A DNA stretch of 64,000 nt from Eunapius fragilis (Eukaryota > Porifera > Demospongiae > Spongillida > Spongillidae), in the NCBI GenBank assembly GCA_963681505.1, contig OY811975.1, positions 9,555,210 through 9,619,209 on the forward strand, written 5' to 3'. Of the stretch, positions 7,733 to 19,564 are shown in pieces. The position numbers and the translations under genes were made by a program. The notes under the pieces were generated by a model. That model saw only the letters and a list, made by a program, of their open reading frames with translations, had not been told where the DNA came from and searched no databases. The stretch's first letter is position 1; each line of letters begins with the position of its first letter.

Positions 7733-10151
7733 CCCATTTTTAGCACATACATAGGTATGGTGATGTCTATGAGCAGAAGCAACCCTTCCGGCAAACATCT
7801 CTGACTTGTGAGAGCGATAAATGCACACATTATATTGTCAAATTGAGAAACCTTCACCCTTTACGTAGTATGTAAATGTAACGTTCTTTTTTTAACAAAT
7901 AAATCGCATGTAGCAATTTTATTTTGTATGGTGTAGTGTGTTCTTCACAACCATTAGTCCCATGAAACTTGTCACATGCAATCAGTTTTTGTACTGCCTT
8001 GCATGTAACATCCACTTATTGTCAAACATTGTGGTAAACGTAATCTGAAACACAGTAATTGTTTAGCTGTGACCTTACTTAACATGGAGGTCAAGAGCAT
8101 ATTAGGGGTTATTTTTTTACAGAGCTGCTCTGCAATAAAATACCAGACGCTCCAATACATTGGAGTGTGCAATATTTTCATCAACTACTGACCACTTTTA
8201 TTGGAGTTCTCGTTTTCACTTCCCTTTTACTGTGGTATAACATCACCTTCACTTAGTACACCTACATAGCTTTTCAACTGTAATATCTTCTGCTCAAGCT
8301 CTTTCTTCTGACTCTCAGCCTTGTGCAGTTCACTGTGGAGTCGCTTTTGTAGACCATAGGATTAGGATCAGAGACAACTGTTAATTCACACGTGCTCTGA
8401 ACTAATGATTACAACACATACACCAACATATAAATAAATAAATATGATGGTTATGTAACCAATATTGATCAGTAGAATGTTACAAAGCCATCTCCACATA
8501 AACTCCGGAAGGTACATCTTAAACAGCTATGAGTGCATCCCTCCCCCCCCCCCCACCCCCCATCATTATGATTGACCATTAGTGTAGGAACAGCATGATG
8601 GATGTAACAGAGGAGGCACAGGATGATGTAATGTAATGTAACAGAGGAGGCATAGGATGATGGATGTAACAGTGGAGGCACATGGTGATGGATGTAACAG
8701 AGGAGGCACATGGTGATGGATGTAACAGTGGAGGCACATGGTGATGGATGTAACAGTGGAGGCACATGGTGATGGATGTAACAGAGGAGGCACATGGTGA
8801 CGGATGTAACAGTGGAGGCACATGGTGATGGATGTAACAGAGGAGGCACATGGTGATGGATGTAACAGAGGAGGCACATGGTGATGGATGTAACAGTGGA
8901 GGCACATGGTGATGGATGTAACAGTGGAGGCACATGGTGATGGATGTAACAGAGGAGGCACATGGTGATGGATGTAACAGTGGAGGCACATGGTGATGGA
9001 TGTAACAGTGGAGGCACATGCTGATGGATGTAACAGTGGAGGCACATGGTGATGGATGTAACAGTGGAGGCACATGGTGATGGATGTAACAGAGGAGGCA
9101 CAGGGTGATGGATGTAACAGTGGAGGCACATGGTGATGGATGTAACAGTGGAGGAACATGGTGATGGATGTAACAGAGGAGGCACATGGTGATGGATGTA
9201 ACAGTGGAGGCACATGGTGATGGATGTAACAGGGGAGGCACAGGGTGATGGATGTAACAGAGGAGGCACATGGTGATGGATGTAACAGTGGAGGCACATG
9301 GTGATGGATGTAACAGAGGAGGCACATGGTGATGGATGTAACAGTGGAGGCACATGGTGATGGATGTAACAGAGGAGGCACATGGTGATGGATGTAACAG
9401 AGGAGGCACATGGTGATGGATGTAACAGTGGAGGCACATGGTGATGGATGTAACAGAGGAGGCACATGGTGATGGATGTAACAGTGGAGGCACATGGTGA
9501 TGGATGTAACAGAGGAGGCACATGGTGATGGATGTAACAGTGGAGGCACATGGTGATGGATGTAACAGAGGAGGCACATGGTGATGGATGTAACAGTGGA
9601 GGCACATGGTGATGGATGTAACAGTGGAGGCACATGGTGATGGATGTAACAGAGGAGGCACATGGTGATGGATGTAACAGTGGAGGAACATGGTGATGGA
9701 TGTAACAGTGGAGGAACATGGTGATGGATGTAACAGTGGAGGCACATGGTGATGGATGTAAAAGTGGTTGCGCATAATGATGATTATAACAGTGCAGCAA
9801 AGGGTTTAGAATACATCCTCCCCAGTCTTGACTTTACATGTGACAACACAAAGACAATACATACATTATTATTGTCTTTTAACTCTGACATCTCCTTTCT
9901 AAGCAGGGTCATCTGTTGCCTACACTCTTCCTTCTCTCTCACAGCCTTGGCCAGTTCATCCCTGAGCATACTCTGGTCCACCCCCTCCCCCTGTGGACTG
10001 GAGATCACATGACAAACATACCACACCCACAAGGACTTATCTACCAGTGCGTGACCACAATGTTTCTTCTCTGGGCGGTCAATTCTACCACCTGCATCTC
10101 TGCGATGCCCTCAGGACTAGAAGGCTGTGTCTGAAGTTGATTCACTAGACG
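7733..10151 (-). CDS. Unrecognised coiled-coil gene, four exons
   Basis: Minus-strand exons 10045-10151, 9865-9997, 8262-8343 and 7733-7800, each with AG acceptor and GT donor and consistent phases (2, 0, 1, 0). The second reads MLRDELAKAVREKEECRQQM and LLRKEMSELKD, the third LHKAESQKKELEQKILQLK, both clearly coiled coil; the first is RLVNQLQTQPSSPEG with MQVVELTAQRR. The last (EMFAGRVASAHRHHHTYV, then CAKNG) faintly resembles an RCC1-type blade. No start or stop codon is in these exons, so the gene extends on both sides; leftwards it would be interrupted by the retrotransposon inserted at 7694. The family is not recognised. The exon at 12617-12724 ends in a compatible phase and might belong. 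Confidence 0.45.
7801..8261. other. Intron of the coiled-coil gene
   Basis: AT-rich sequence between the exons ending at 8262 and starting at 7800; no other feature seen. Confidence 0.4.
8583..9770. repeat. 28-bp minisatellite, about 42 copies
   Basis: Tandem unit GTGATGGATGTAACAGTGG followed by AGGCACATG. Units come mainly in two versions, CAGTGG and CAGAGG, in irregular order. The array fills the predicted intron between 8343 and 9865. Long minus-strand frames of about 400 residues across it are an artefact of the stop-free repeat. Confidence 0.95.
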
Positions 10152-10159
10152 CTGGGAAT

Positions 10160-10775
10160 TGGACAATCATAATTGTGAAAGGAAGAGCAAAATGATATTA
10201 TTTATAACCAATTCCGCCTCCTAAGTAATTATGGTCTATCAAGAAACAAGGACAGTGATGCACCTATTGGTCAAGCATTGTTTGAGAAATGCATGGATAC
10301 AAGTCTCTGACATGATACACTACCGTATTGTCAAGATATAATGGCGGAGACTCAGACTACAAGATAGAATAATTAATAACTGGCAATTTGCAAAAGCAAG
10401 GGATTTATAATGGGCAAAATTACTTCTTCCTTTACACAATCGATATGAAACGCTATATGGCCAGGAAATGTACAATCATTTCAGACCTATCGAGAAAGTG
10501 TTTTAAGAATACTAAACCAAATGCATTTTTGTATCATTTGTTCGGTACCATGTGGTTTTCAAAAAATAACTTCTTGCTGCAAATACAATTAATAATTTTT
10601 TGTTCTTTTGATAACATAATAAATCAGGAAAATTTATTGGAGAAATCAGAATTCAAAAATCATTATCCTAACCTTACATATACTCATGTCCTCAAATGTT
10701 GGCTATAGAAAGGTTTTTTGATAGTTACTTGGGATGATGAGGACAACTGGGATGAATTTTGATGGAGGTAGAACA
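10160..10775. other. AT-rich sequence, no gene identified
   Basis: A 106-codon plus-strand frame at 10388-10708 is AT-rich with no recognisable domain; I do not call it a gene. Confidence 0.4.
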
Positions 10776-10789
10776 CAACACTCCTCCCC

Positions 10790-11300
10790 ATAACACAATA
10801 TGTTAGACCTGGCTACATTGTGTATGGTAATGAGTGGAGCAAACTGAATTCAACAACTCGTTTGGCTTGCAATATAGTTACATTGTCAACCCAGAAGCAG
10901 CTGCCAACACCGAGGGTGTGCAGTTGTTGTAATGATGGAGAGAACTATGTGTACTCTAAGCTGTTCAAGATGTATCTGGTGTGACCCTATGCACCCAAGC
11001 AAATAAGGTCATTGTACTCACTAGGTAAGGGAATGGTGGGATGTGAGTGGGGCTGTACTTTCAGGCAGACTGCTGCCACTCATGAAGCTATAATGTAACA
11101 GTTATCTAAACAACACTGTTCAGTAAAATGTCTTTTCCACATACACTCTGGAAAATATATCTTGAACTGTTTAGAGTACACATAGTTCTCACCATCATTA
11201 CAACAACTACACACCCTTGGTGTTGGCAGATGCTCCTGGGTTGACAATGTAACTATACTGCAAGCCATACCAGTTGTTGAATTCAGTCTTTTCCACATAC
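10790..11300. repeat. Inverted pair of a dispersed Cys-containing gene fragment
   Basis: The plus strand at 10797-10985 and the minus strand at 11300-11140 encode nearly the same peptide (LNSTT, ACNIVTLSTQ, LPTPRVCSCCNDGENYVYS). A third, decayed copy lies on the minus strand at about 30245-30500. The minus copy continues into FPECMWKR. It looks like an exon of an unrecognised gene family copied in inverted orientation. Confidence 0.6.
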
Positions 11301-11940
11301 AATCTGGAAGAATTGGTGTGTCTACTTTAAAACTATGAGGGTTAAATAGCTTCTAGCAATTCAGCTGTCCTTCCGGTGATGGGTCATTGCTAAAGTGTGT
11401 AGTGTTAAGAGTTCAGGTTGTGGTTAATAGTGGTGTTAACCTCCACCTTCTATACGTCCAACCAAAGCTTACAGTACTCCGAAGCACATGTTCTTAACCC
11501 TGCTCCCCTTTGAAGGGTGTAGTGTCACCTTTGAAGGGCATACAGTGGCATAGTGTGATACTTTAGAGCCTGGGGTCATAATGCACTAATCGCGCACCCC
11601 TGCCAAAATTTAAGTAGACAGTTGGATGTTTGTAATTAGAAACAAATTTAAAAGTTTGCCACACTTTAAAAAATAATGGATATATATTTTTAAAATTGTT
11701 GTTTTTTTCTATAAATGATAAAATGGACAGTTCACAAGAAAAATATCCTTTGCGTATATATAAATGAAGTAATTAAATTGGTCCACTTTAAAGTCCCTAC
11801 ATCTCCCAAACTGTAACCTTAAAATAAATGGGCTCACTTCTAGTTTCGTTATTTGTCAGCTTCTATAGCGAACAGATGCAAACATTCATTAATCAATTTA
11901 AATGGAACTCAGCTGCCATACTCAACACAGTACGTACTCA
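11301..11940. other. No gene seen
   Basis: AT-rich unique sequence between the inverted gene fragment and a MITE. Confidence 0.4.
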
Positions 11941-12199
11941 CCCGGGTGAAAAATGACGCGTTGCAACACGTTGTGAGACGTATTTATGCAAATTTCCACG
12001 TTGCTAGCAGCCTGGGAACGGTGTATACTTGTCCAAGTTATCCAAATGCTATGAATTTGTTATAAGCCAACGTGTTGCCATGTGCGTGGCGTTAAAAAGG
12101 GACATTTTTCTAATGTAGCAACACGTTGCCAGGTCATTGAACACGAACATGCTCATTAAAGTCGCGCAACGTGTTGCAACGCGAAATTTTTCACCCGGG
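11941..12199. mobile_element. MITE-like element with 40-bp TIRs
   Basis: Ends are inverted copies starting CCCGGGTGAAAAAT and CGCGTTGCAACACGTTG, about 85-90 percent matched. The palindromic motif CAACACGTTG recurs several times inside. No coding capacity and no clear target duplication. Confidence 0.7.
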
Positions 12200-12616
12200 C
12201 TAGCGCGTATACAAAATCATGTAATAATTGTGTGCCTGTCAGTTCTGAGAAACTCTTTCGGTACCACTCCTTAATTGCACGGCCATTTACTGGAGCACAA
12301 CGCTAAATGAGTATTTCAGAGCCATTGTCAGTAGTGGAGGCGTGGTCAACCACGGCTGGGCTGAAAAGCAACTTTCTTTTTGCATTATTGGGATTTATGC
12401 CCTGCACGCACAAGCAATGTATTAACCAGTCTCTATATTTCAGTGTTTTCATTTCACCTGCTAGCTACATGTAAACACATAGACACACACACACATACAC
12501 ACACATACACACACGCAGCTGCCTGCCTACAAACACCACTGTGACATTTAATTTAGTCCTTCAAACCATGTTTCTCTCTATCTCACACACACACACACAC
12601 ACACACACAGCCTCAC

Positions 12617-12724
12617 CTGTAAAATTTTGGTATTCCCATAGAAAGGGTTGTAGGATCCATGACATAACAATTCCAACACACTGGTGTCTGAGTATGTGGA
12701 TAACGACTGTGGTATCATGATCAA
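12617..12724 (-). CDS. Putative exon, paralogous to 31644-31772 and 33545-33673
   Basis: Minus strand, acceptor TTCAAG| and donor CAG|GTGAGG, 36 codons in phase 0: LIMIPQSLSTYSDTSVLELL then CHGSYNPFYGNTKILQ. The same acceptor context and the pattern L-x-x-IP-x(n)-SV-x-E appear at the two downstream copies. Protein family not recognised; it could be a live exon of the coiled-coil gene or a gene relic. Confidence 0.4.
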
Positions 12725-14260
12725 CTTGAAGGCAGTGAGCGTTAGTGTGAGAGATGGGAAGGGAGGGAAGAAGAGATAGGGAAGGACAATGAGTTCATGA
12801 ACTATCCAAGTTATTATTATTAACATTCCTGATGAGAAAGTTTGTGGGATATAGGATTTGAAGCAAGGCCATTCCTCCACCCACATAAATAAATTTAAAA
12901 AACCCGTGTACACTTGCACCCCGGTTATGCAAAATTTCTCGCTTAGGCGGAAAATAACGAATATTCATCTGTACTAAACAACTTTGTTAGGGACAAACCA
13001 TTGGGTGGACTTATAACTACTTTATTATGGGTGTGGTGTAACATCAACCCTTGGCTGTGTCAACCTGCCTGTTGCTTCCACTCCAAGATTTTCTCAAGAG
13101 ATAGTTTCCTGGTCCATGTACATACTGTAGCGCTGCGTAATCTCACTTCCTCCCCCCCCCCCCCATTTTTCTATTATTTTATTTCCTTCTCTGTGACCCG
13201 CTTACCTGTACTTCGTACATAAGATGCTACATGTGCGCATACATGTAGCATGTAGGCGTATGAAGTGGTCAAAAAGTGGGGGGGGGGGGGGGGGCTGAAA
13301 ATAATTATTCATAAGTGGGTGTGACTGAATTTTAGTTGAGAACAGTTCAAATGGGAGTCGCAAGGCGCAATTTAAAAAAGAACGTACCTTTGGACTTCAT
13401 TTTAAAATATGCTAGAACAGACGGACATTCAGATACTTTGCGGTTGGTCGCCATTTTCGAAAAAGATAACAAATCAAATCAATTATTGCTAATTATATTC
13501 CTTCTTGTATGAAAAGTGGGGGGCTAAGCCCCTGCACGTATAAAAGTGGGGGGCTACAGCCCCCAGCACCCCCCCCCCCTCCCCTTCAATCCTATGCCTA
13601 TGGTGCGTATCATCTGCATGCTCACTTCTTAGTCAGAATAGGAGTTTCAACCTTGCTATTTTACCTTGGTGGAGGACGGACACAACCCGAGTACTCAACC
13701 CAAATTCACAATACAGTACATTATTCATCCTCATGATGCACATCACCATGTTCTCTTGGTTATGTATCTTGGTTGAGCATCATACCATGTATCACTTCAG
13801 GCTGAGAGGATCAGAGTAGATATACATTTAAAAGGATGTATGTACTGTAATGTCGTTTTAAGGTTCAGAACATTGCCAATCATATAATTTGAGAAGGGGA
13901 GAGTGCACCTATCCTAATCATGATCGCTATCAGGTCAGGACCCATCCCCCTCCCTCCTCCTGGAATATAGGGAACTCATGACTCATGCTGCTGTTTAGCC
14001 TCCCCCCCCCCCAGTCATACAAATTATTATCCATGACTCTATTTTGTGCCCACCATTTAGCCCCACTATCCCTGCAATGCACACACACACACATACAAAC
14101 ACTCACAAACACACACACACCTTCAACCCTCTGTGGTGCATAAGTATCCAATAACCCTCACACTATAACCTAAAAATATTCCCGATGAGAAAGTTTGTGG
14201 GATATAGGATTTGAAGCAAGGCCATTCCTCCACCCACATAATTTTTTTTAAAAATGCATA
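12725..14260. other. Repeat-rich interval, no intact gene
   Basis: Holds a decayed Tigger-like TIR near 12917, sequence at about 13020-13125 that is the inverse of 14565-14635, C and G homopolymers (13152-13164, 13279-13294), CA microsatellites and, on the minus strand at 13930-14160, a fragment related to the duplicated 31.3-31.5 kb units. Confidence 0.5.
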
Positions 14261-14762
14261 CAGTGGCACCCGGTTATGCGGAATTTCTCACCTCGCTTAT
14301 GCGGAAAATAACGAAGTTCATCTGTAATACACAGACATGTTAGGGGAAACTAAACAAATTGTTCAGCGAACTTTTAACTACATTCATTGTGGGTGATCTC
14401 TCCCCTCCCCCCACCCTCCATTTTAATTTAACTTCCTCCACCGCGACCCATCTACCTGTACTTTGTACTAAGGATGCTACGTGTACGTATCACCTGCACA
14501 CTGTCAGAATAAAAGCTTAACCTTGCTATTTTACCTTGGTGGAGGCGGATATGTACATGGACCAGGAAACTAAATCTTGGGGCGGAAACAACAGGTTGAC
14601 ACAGCCAAGGGTTGATGTTACACTGTACCCATAATGAATGTTAGCTAAGAGTCCACCCAACAATTTGTTTAGTTTCCCCTAGAAAAGTTGTTTTGTACAG
14701 ATGAACATTTTTTATTTTCCACCTAAATGGGTGAGAAATTTCGCATAACTGGGGTGCCACTG
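14261..14762. mobile_element. Tigger/pogo-like MITE
   Basis: Both ends start CAGTGGCACCC and continue with a GGTTATGCGG- or AGTTATGCGA-like stretch and AATTTCTCACC, and are flanked by TA, the target duplication of Tc1/mariner-pogo elements. Subterminal regions are also inverted copies (GGGGAAACTAAACAAATTGTT), making arms of roughly 140 bp. No transposase. The right end recurs at about 18310-18398 in the segmental duplication. Confidence 0.8.
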
Positions 14763-16370
14763 TAATGTCACCACGATGTCCATTATTCTAATTATAGGAA
14801 CAAAATATTTACAGATCTTTGGGGCAAGGTAGCTTAATTATGCCTAATTATGTGATCTCTTGTATAAATTACGATGGAGACTATATGCACACTAAACACC
14901 TACATAATACACTCATGGTGGCGGGGGCCTGATGTGATGCACATGCATAATATGATATTAATTACATACGGATAATAGCTGCTTGCCTGCAAGAGGAGGG
15001 TCTGTCTGGACAGAAAATGTTTGGAATGGCCCAATAAATTGGTGCAAAAAAGCAAGGAAACATGTAATGGTCCTTTTGCACACAAATAACATATTTTTCA
15101 ACAAATGTGCTAAATATAGGACTATTTAAAAATTTCCCTTGTTAGATCGCAATGCTTGCTCCCAGGGCCATGCTGGCAAACAATTCTTCTACCTGTTTCT
15201 GTTTCTCCATGCTGTCATCAGGATTAGAGGCATCTTTCTGGGGTTGATTCTCCTGACTCTGGGCAGCCAGCATCTGCTTGTACCACTCGTTAAGCTATAA
15301 ATGCACATAAAATGTAACTGTTAATGTACAAGTGCCAGGTATTAGGTAAACAATACGTTCGTTAGGTAAACATAATATTTTTTGAGCCAATCCCACGCCC
15401 AACAGTTTTGTATTGGCTTTGTCAAACATACTTTCCCGATGCATTTAGACAAGTAACATTAATCGCCAAATAAATCAGTGTCAATTACTTACAGGCTATG
15501 GAGACGACTAAGTAAAAATGTTAGGTATCGGAAGTTTTGCTAGAAAATTCCAAATAAGATTAGACCCTGACTATAAATCTCATTAAAAATACGTGACCCA
15601 TCTCTAACAAGACTCCTGACAATTGAATTGTTATGCTTGTTATAGCAATCGAAATAAAAGTCAAAAATGAGCAGTTTTGTCTTTGTTTTATGTCACAGAA
15701 CCGCACGGTTGTAGAGAACAAATGGGTACTGCCCGCTCTCGTACCCAGCCCCAGAATATGGTCTCCTTCCTCTTCCTCGTCCTCCTCCCCTGCCCCTCCC
15801 CTCCTCCTCTTCCTCCATTCTTCCTCTTCTTCTTCTTCTCCTTCTCCTCCTCCACTTCCTCCTCCTCCTCCTCCTCCTTCTTCTTCTTCTTCTAACTCAG
15901 GGTAAGAACACTTAAGCAATGAAAATTTCACCAATAGTATCAGAATAGACTGGAAGATCCGCTTTCATATAAAATAGCCAATGTTATATTTTGGTAAACA
16001 ATCGACTATACGGTATATGTACGATGCATAATTATATAACATTTTAGGTACCTTAATGTTTAATCACAACCTGATTCGTCGAAGAAATAACTTGTGGTTA
16101 ATAAGTTATGCTTATCTACACCATAACCACTTCAAAATTAATATCAAGCATTTGTATAAATGACGTGTACTGAGGTAGATGCTCCCTTCTGCTCAAATAT
16201 CAGCGTGCAAGACATACTTTAGCCTCACTGAAACCACGTGCACCGCATGTGGTTGTTCTGCCACCGCTTCATCGAACAGTGTGCCTTCTAGTCCTATATC
16301 ATTGAGTACAGTACTAGTACCAAAACGTACACGAAATGGAAAAATACGCACAATGGACTAACAAAAAGAG
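14673..16370. repeat. Segmental duplication copy A
   Basis: Matches 18305-25130 over its length, except that the second copy carries an LTR retrotransposon (19363-24047) and an extra block at about 24577-24884. Copy A therefore keeps the unoccupied state of both sites. It contains a CT-rich microsatellite at 15767-15895. Confidence 0.85.
15142..15294 (-). CDS. Possible terminal exon, copy A
   Basis: Minus strand: acceptor TTTATAG| then 50 residues and a stop: LNEWYKQMLAAQSQENQPQK, DASNPDDSMEKQKQVEELFA, SMALGASIAI. Hydrophilic then hydrophobic tail; family not recognised. The duplicate at 18777-18929 has the same length and boundaries, but all six base differences change amino acids, so constraint is doubtful. 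Confidence 0.3.
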   Translation of the reverse strand, partial: LNEWYKQMLAAQSQENQPQKDASNPDDSMEKQKQVEELFASMALGASIAI

Positions 16371-17170
16371 CGTGCAGCTGCCCAGCAATACAAATTTGGC
16401 GGGTGGTTATATTTTAATAACCACCGTACTTTGTATGGGAATATCGGAGATTCAAAACGCGGGGATGAAAACACAGCTCTCAGGTAAATTTATTCGGTTA
16501 GGCAAGCTCCTCTAGGGTTCTAGTTATTCACTGCAACTGGGAATTTCGATAACTGCATAGGGTATCGAAGATGTATCGAGAGTTACGTTAGTAACTCTCA
16601 TATAGGATTTGACCCCGATTATGAATGTCATTAAAAAAACGCGACCCGCTTCTAACAAGACTCCCGACGAACGGATGGCTTACCTTGTTATCGTCGTCGT
16701 ACAAGAAGGCAACAACAAGCAGTTTCGTGTTTGTTTGATGTCACAAAACCGCATGGTTGTAGAGAACAAAACAATTTTCGAAACTCGTACCCAGTCCCAC
16801 GTATTTCTCGTTCTTCTTCTTCTTGTTCTTGACCACGCATAACTCAGGATAGGAACACTTTTAAGAAATGAAAATCACACCAATGGCTTCAGAATTCGTT
16901 GGCATTCTCGCTTCTGTGGTCAAAACGTCTCGAGGCTACATGACATATATCGGTGGTTGTGTTAGCAAATCACGTATAGTTAAGCTTACTGCATTGACAC
17001 GACTCGGATAGGTCCTACTTCGCTCTTTATACGAAGTACTAGCAGTATACATCATGTAATCAAATGTGTACGGTCAGGGCACTACACGTGTGGTAATTAA
17101 CTGTGGCGGTTATGTATTTTTAATAACCTGCACGTGCGTACTAAATATAATCATTCTTGTTATTCGATCG
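16371..17170. other. Dispersed repeat copy and AT-rich flank
   Basis: 16570-16960 is another copy of the dispersed repeat seen at 15540-15960, 19140-19362 plus 24053-24480, 32085-32425 and, inverted, 38440-38720. It has a conserved core (GACCCG, ATGTCACA, GGTTGTAGAGAAC) and ends after CTAACTCAGG or GCATAACTCAGG. No gene seen. Confidence 0.55.
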
Positions 17171-17660
17171 TTGTAAGTTTGACGCTCTTTGGAACTTAGT
17201 GAAGTTGTTTTTTTTTTTTTTTTTTCAAAATGCCTTCACGTCAGGAAAAGAAGAAAGCCAAACGACGAGCATAGTACCTCAAAACTAGAGACGTCGTATT
17301 AGATTCAGCCCGAGCAGAACTACAAAGCAGAGCCTGAAAGAAACGGACCTCGAGACGCGATTAGTGGGGGGGGGGGGGGAGGAGGGTGCTGTCTGCTTCT
17401 GGCCCGATACAAAATGCGTTCGTGGGTTCGATCGCGTTGGGGCGACAATTCTTCTATTTCGGCGCCCCTTAAAGCCCCCTCAGATCCTGAAAAGGAACGG
17501 ACCTCTCGACGTGCAAGGTATCGAGCAGATCCTGAAAAAAGACAGCGATATTGCCATAGTCCTGAACGTGCATCTCGCTCGGCGAAAAGAGTTAAGGTCA
17601 CTCAAAGGTATGTCGTACCTTTACAACCTCCCTCTCATATCAAGATGGATTACTTAACAT
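17170..17660 (+). pseudogene. Degenerate basic ORF with Y-x-x-DPEK repeats
   Basis: From ATG at 17230 the plus strand reads MPSRQEKKKAKRRA then stop, and further on in shifting frames TSRRARYRADPEKRQRY and similar. Such arrays of R-x-R-Y-x-x-(D/N)PEK units occur in the N-terminal parts of predicted proteins of some early animals, often near transposons. A T tract and a G tract break the sequence. Function unknown. Confidence 0.4.
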
Positions 17661-17702
17661 GCTATACGGCTCATAATCGGGTATGAATAAAAAATCAATG
17701 AA

Positions 17703-17930
17703 ACAAGTATATAAAAACATTCTCTATGAGAAAGTTGGTGGCATATAGGATTTGAAGGCAATGGTGGTGTAAAAAGGAAGGAAACAAGGGTCTAATAGTA
17801 AGGGAAAATGGAATAGTCCTATATTTAGCACATTTCTATATGTAGGATATAGTATGTTGTTCGTGTGCTAAATGCCTTCAAATCCTATATGCCACCAACT
17901 TTCTCATAGAGAATGTTTTTATTTACTTGT
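17703..17930. mobile_element. Hairpin MITE, copy 1
   Basis: 58-bp inverted arms from ACAAGT to ACTTGT, nearly perfect, through GTTGGTGGCATATAGG. The right arm lacks the inner part present in other copies, so this copy is internally deleted. Confidence 0.85.
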
Positions 17931-18776
17931 CGTATTTTGTACAAGTCATCGGCCATTTTGACCCTTGTTAACGTTTGTTGTGATAACACCAAGCAAAGAA
18001 TTTCCAGCTCCTGGTCAATTTAGTGTGTGAGAGCACAGAGAGATTGTTTGTAGCTAGTTAGCTTATTAAAAATTGTATCGCAACACCACGCCTACAGCCG
18101 TATTTGTTTACATAGCCGTTTTCCAAACAGTTCCGTACGATAGGCATGTTAAAGAGCATACAACATAGCCATTAGAAGTAGCAGTATTTAACGCACATAT
18201 GTACATCAAGATTTAAGCAAGAGGATGGTCCTAGCGTGATATATACCTTTTTGGTACTAGCCGCCATTTTGTATGACGTAATATTATTTCGTGGCAGTCT
18301 TAACTACCCTGAGTAGAAAAGTTGTTTCGTACAGATGAACACTTTTTATTTTCCGTCTAAACAGGTGAGAAATTCAGCATAACCGGGGTGACTGTAATGT
18401 CACCATGATGTCCATTATTCTAATTATAGGAACAAAATATTTACAGATCTTAGGGCGTGGTAGCTATATTATGCCTAATTATGTGATCTCTTGTATAAAT
18501 TACAGTGCAGACTATATGCACACCAAATACCTACATAATACACTTGGTGGCGGGGGCCTGATGTGATGCACATGCATAATATGATATTAATTAAATATGG
18601 ATAATAGCTGCCTGACTGCAAGGAGTCAAAAAAGGTCTGTCTGGACAGAAAATGTTTGGAATGGCCCAATAAATTGGTGCAAAAAAGCAAGGAAACATGT
18701 AATAGTCCTTGTGCACACAAATAACATATTTTTCAACAAATGTGCTAAATATAGGACTATTTAAAAATTTCCCTTG

Positions 18777-18929
18777 TTAGACCGCAATGCTTGCTCCCAG
18801 GGCCATCCTGGCAAACAATTCTTTTACCTGTTTCTGTTTCTCCATGCTGCCATCAGGATTAGAGGCATCTTTCTGGGGTTGATTCTCCTGACTCCGGGCA
18901 GCCAGCATCTGCTTGTGCCACTCGTTAAG
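18777..18929 (-). CDS. Possible terminal exon, copy B
   Basis: Duplicate of 15142-15294, 50 residues and stop, differing by Y/H, Q/R, D/G, E/K, S/R and I/V. Open in both copies, but no silent difference, so it may simply be repeat DNA. Confidence 0.25.
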   Translation of the reverse strand, partial: LNEWHKQMLAARSQENQPQKDASNPDGSMEKQKQVKELFARMALGASIAV

Positions 18930-19362
18930 CTATAAATGTACATAAAATGTAACTGTTAATGTACAAGTGCCGGGTATTAGGTAAGGTAAACAATACGTTC
19001 GTTAGGTAAACATAATATTTTTTGAGCCAATCCCACGCCCAACAGTTTTGTATTGGCTTTGTCAAACATACTTTCCCGATGCATTTATACAAGTAACATT
19101 AATCGCCCAATAAATCAGTGTCAATTACTTACAGGCTATGGAGACGACTAAGTAAAAATGTTAGGTATCGGAAGTTTTGCTAGAAAACTCCAAATAAGAT
19201 TAGACCCCGACTATAAATCTCATTAAAAATACGCGACCCATCTCTAACAAGACTCCTGACAATTGGATTGTTATGCTTGTTATAGCAATCGAACTAGAAG
19301 TCAAAAATGAGAAAAAGTTTCGTCTTTGTTTTATGTCACAGAACCACACGGTTGTAGAGAAC

Positions 19363-19535
19363 TGTTGTGTGCGTATAATTGAAGGATTGAGTGTATTCAT
19401 TACATTTCCGGAGATCACGTGCCCGGATACTCTCGTGTGCATGCTATTGCGTTTGTTCTCGTGTAGTTCATTTCTTGTTGTGATTTTGTTCGTTCTGATC
19501 TGTTACCATCCACGTTGCTCCACGAAAATACAACA
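19363..19535 (+). repeat. 5' LTR
   Basis: 173 bp, TGTTGTG...ACAACA. Followed after a short gap by a probable primer-binding site TTGGCATAGTCGGCAGGATC. Confidence 0.93.
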
Positions 19536-19564
19536 GAAAATTGGCATAGTCGGCAGGATCTACT

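Noticed and set aside
8469..9800. Minus-strand frames of 393-443 residues rich in His, Pro and Cys
   Set aside because: They are translations of a stop-free 28-bp minisatellite; all three frames give the same cycling peptide.
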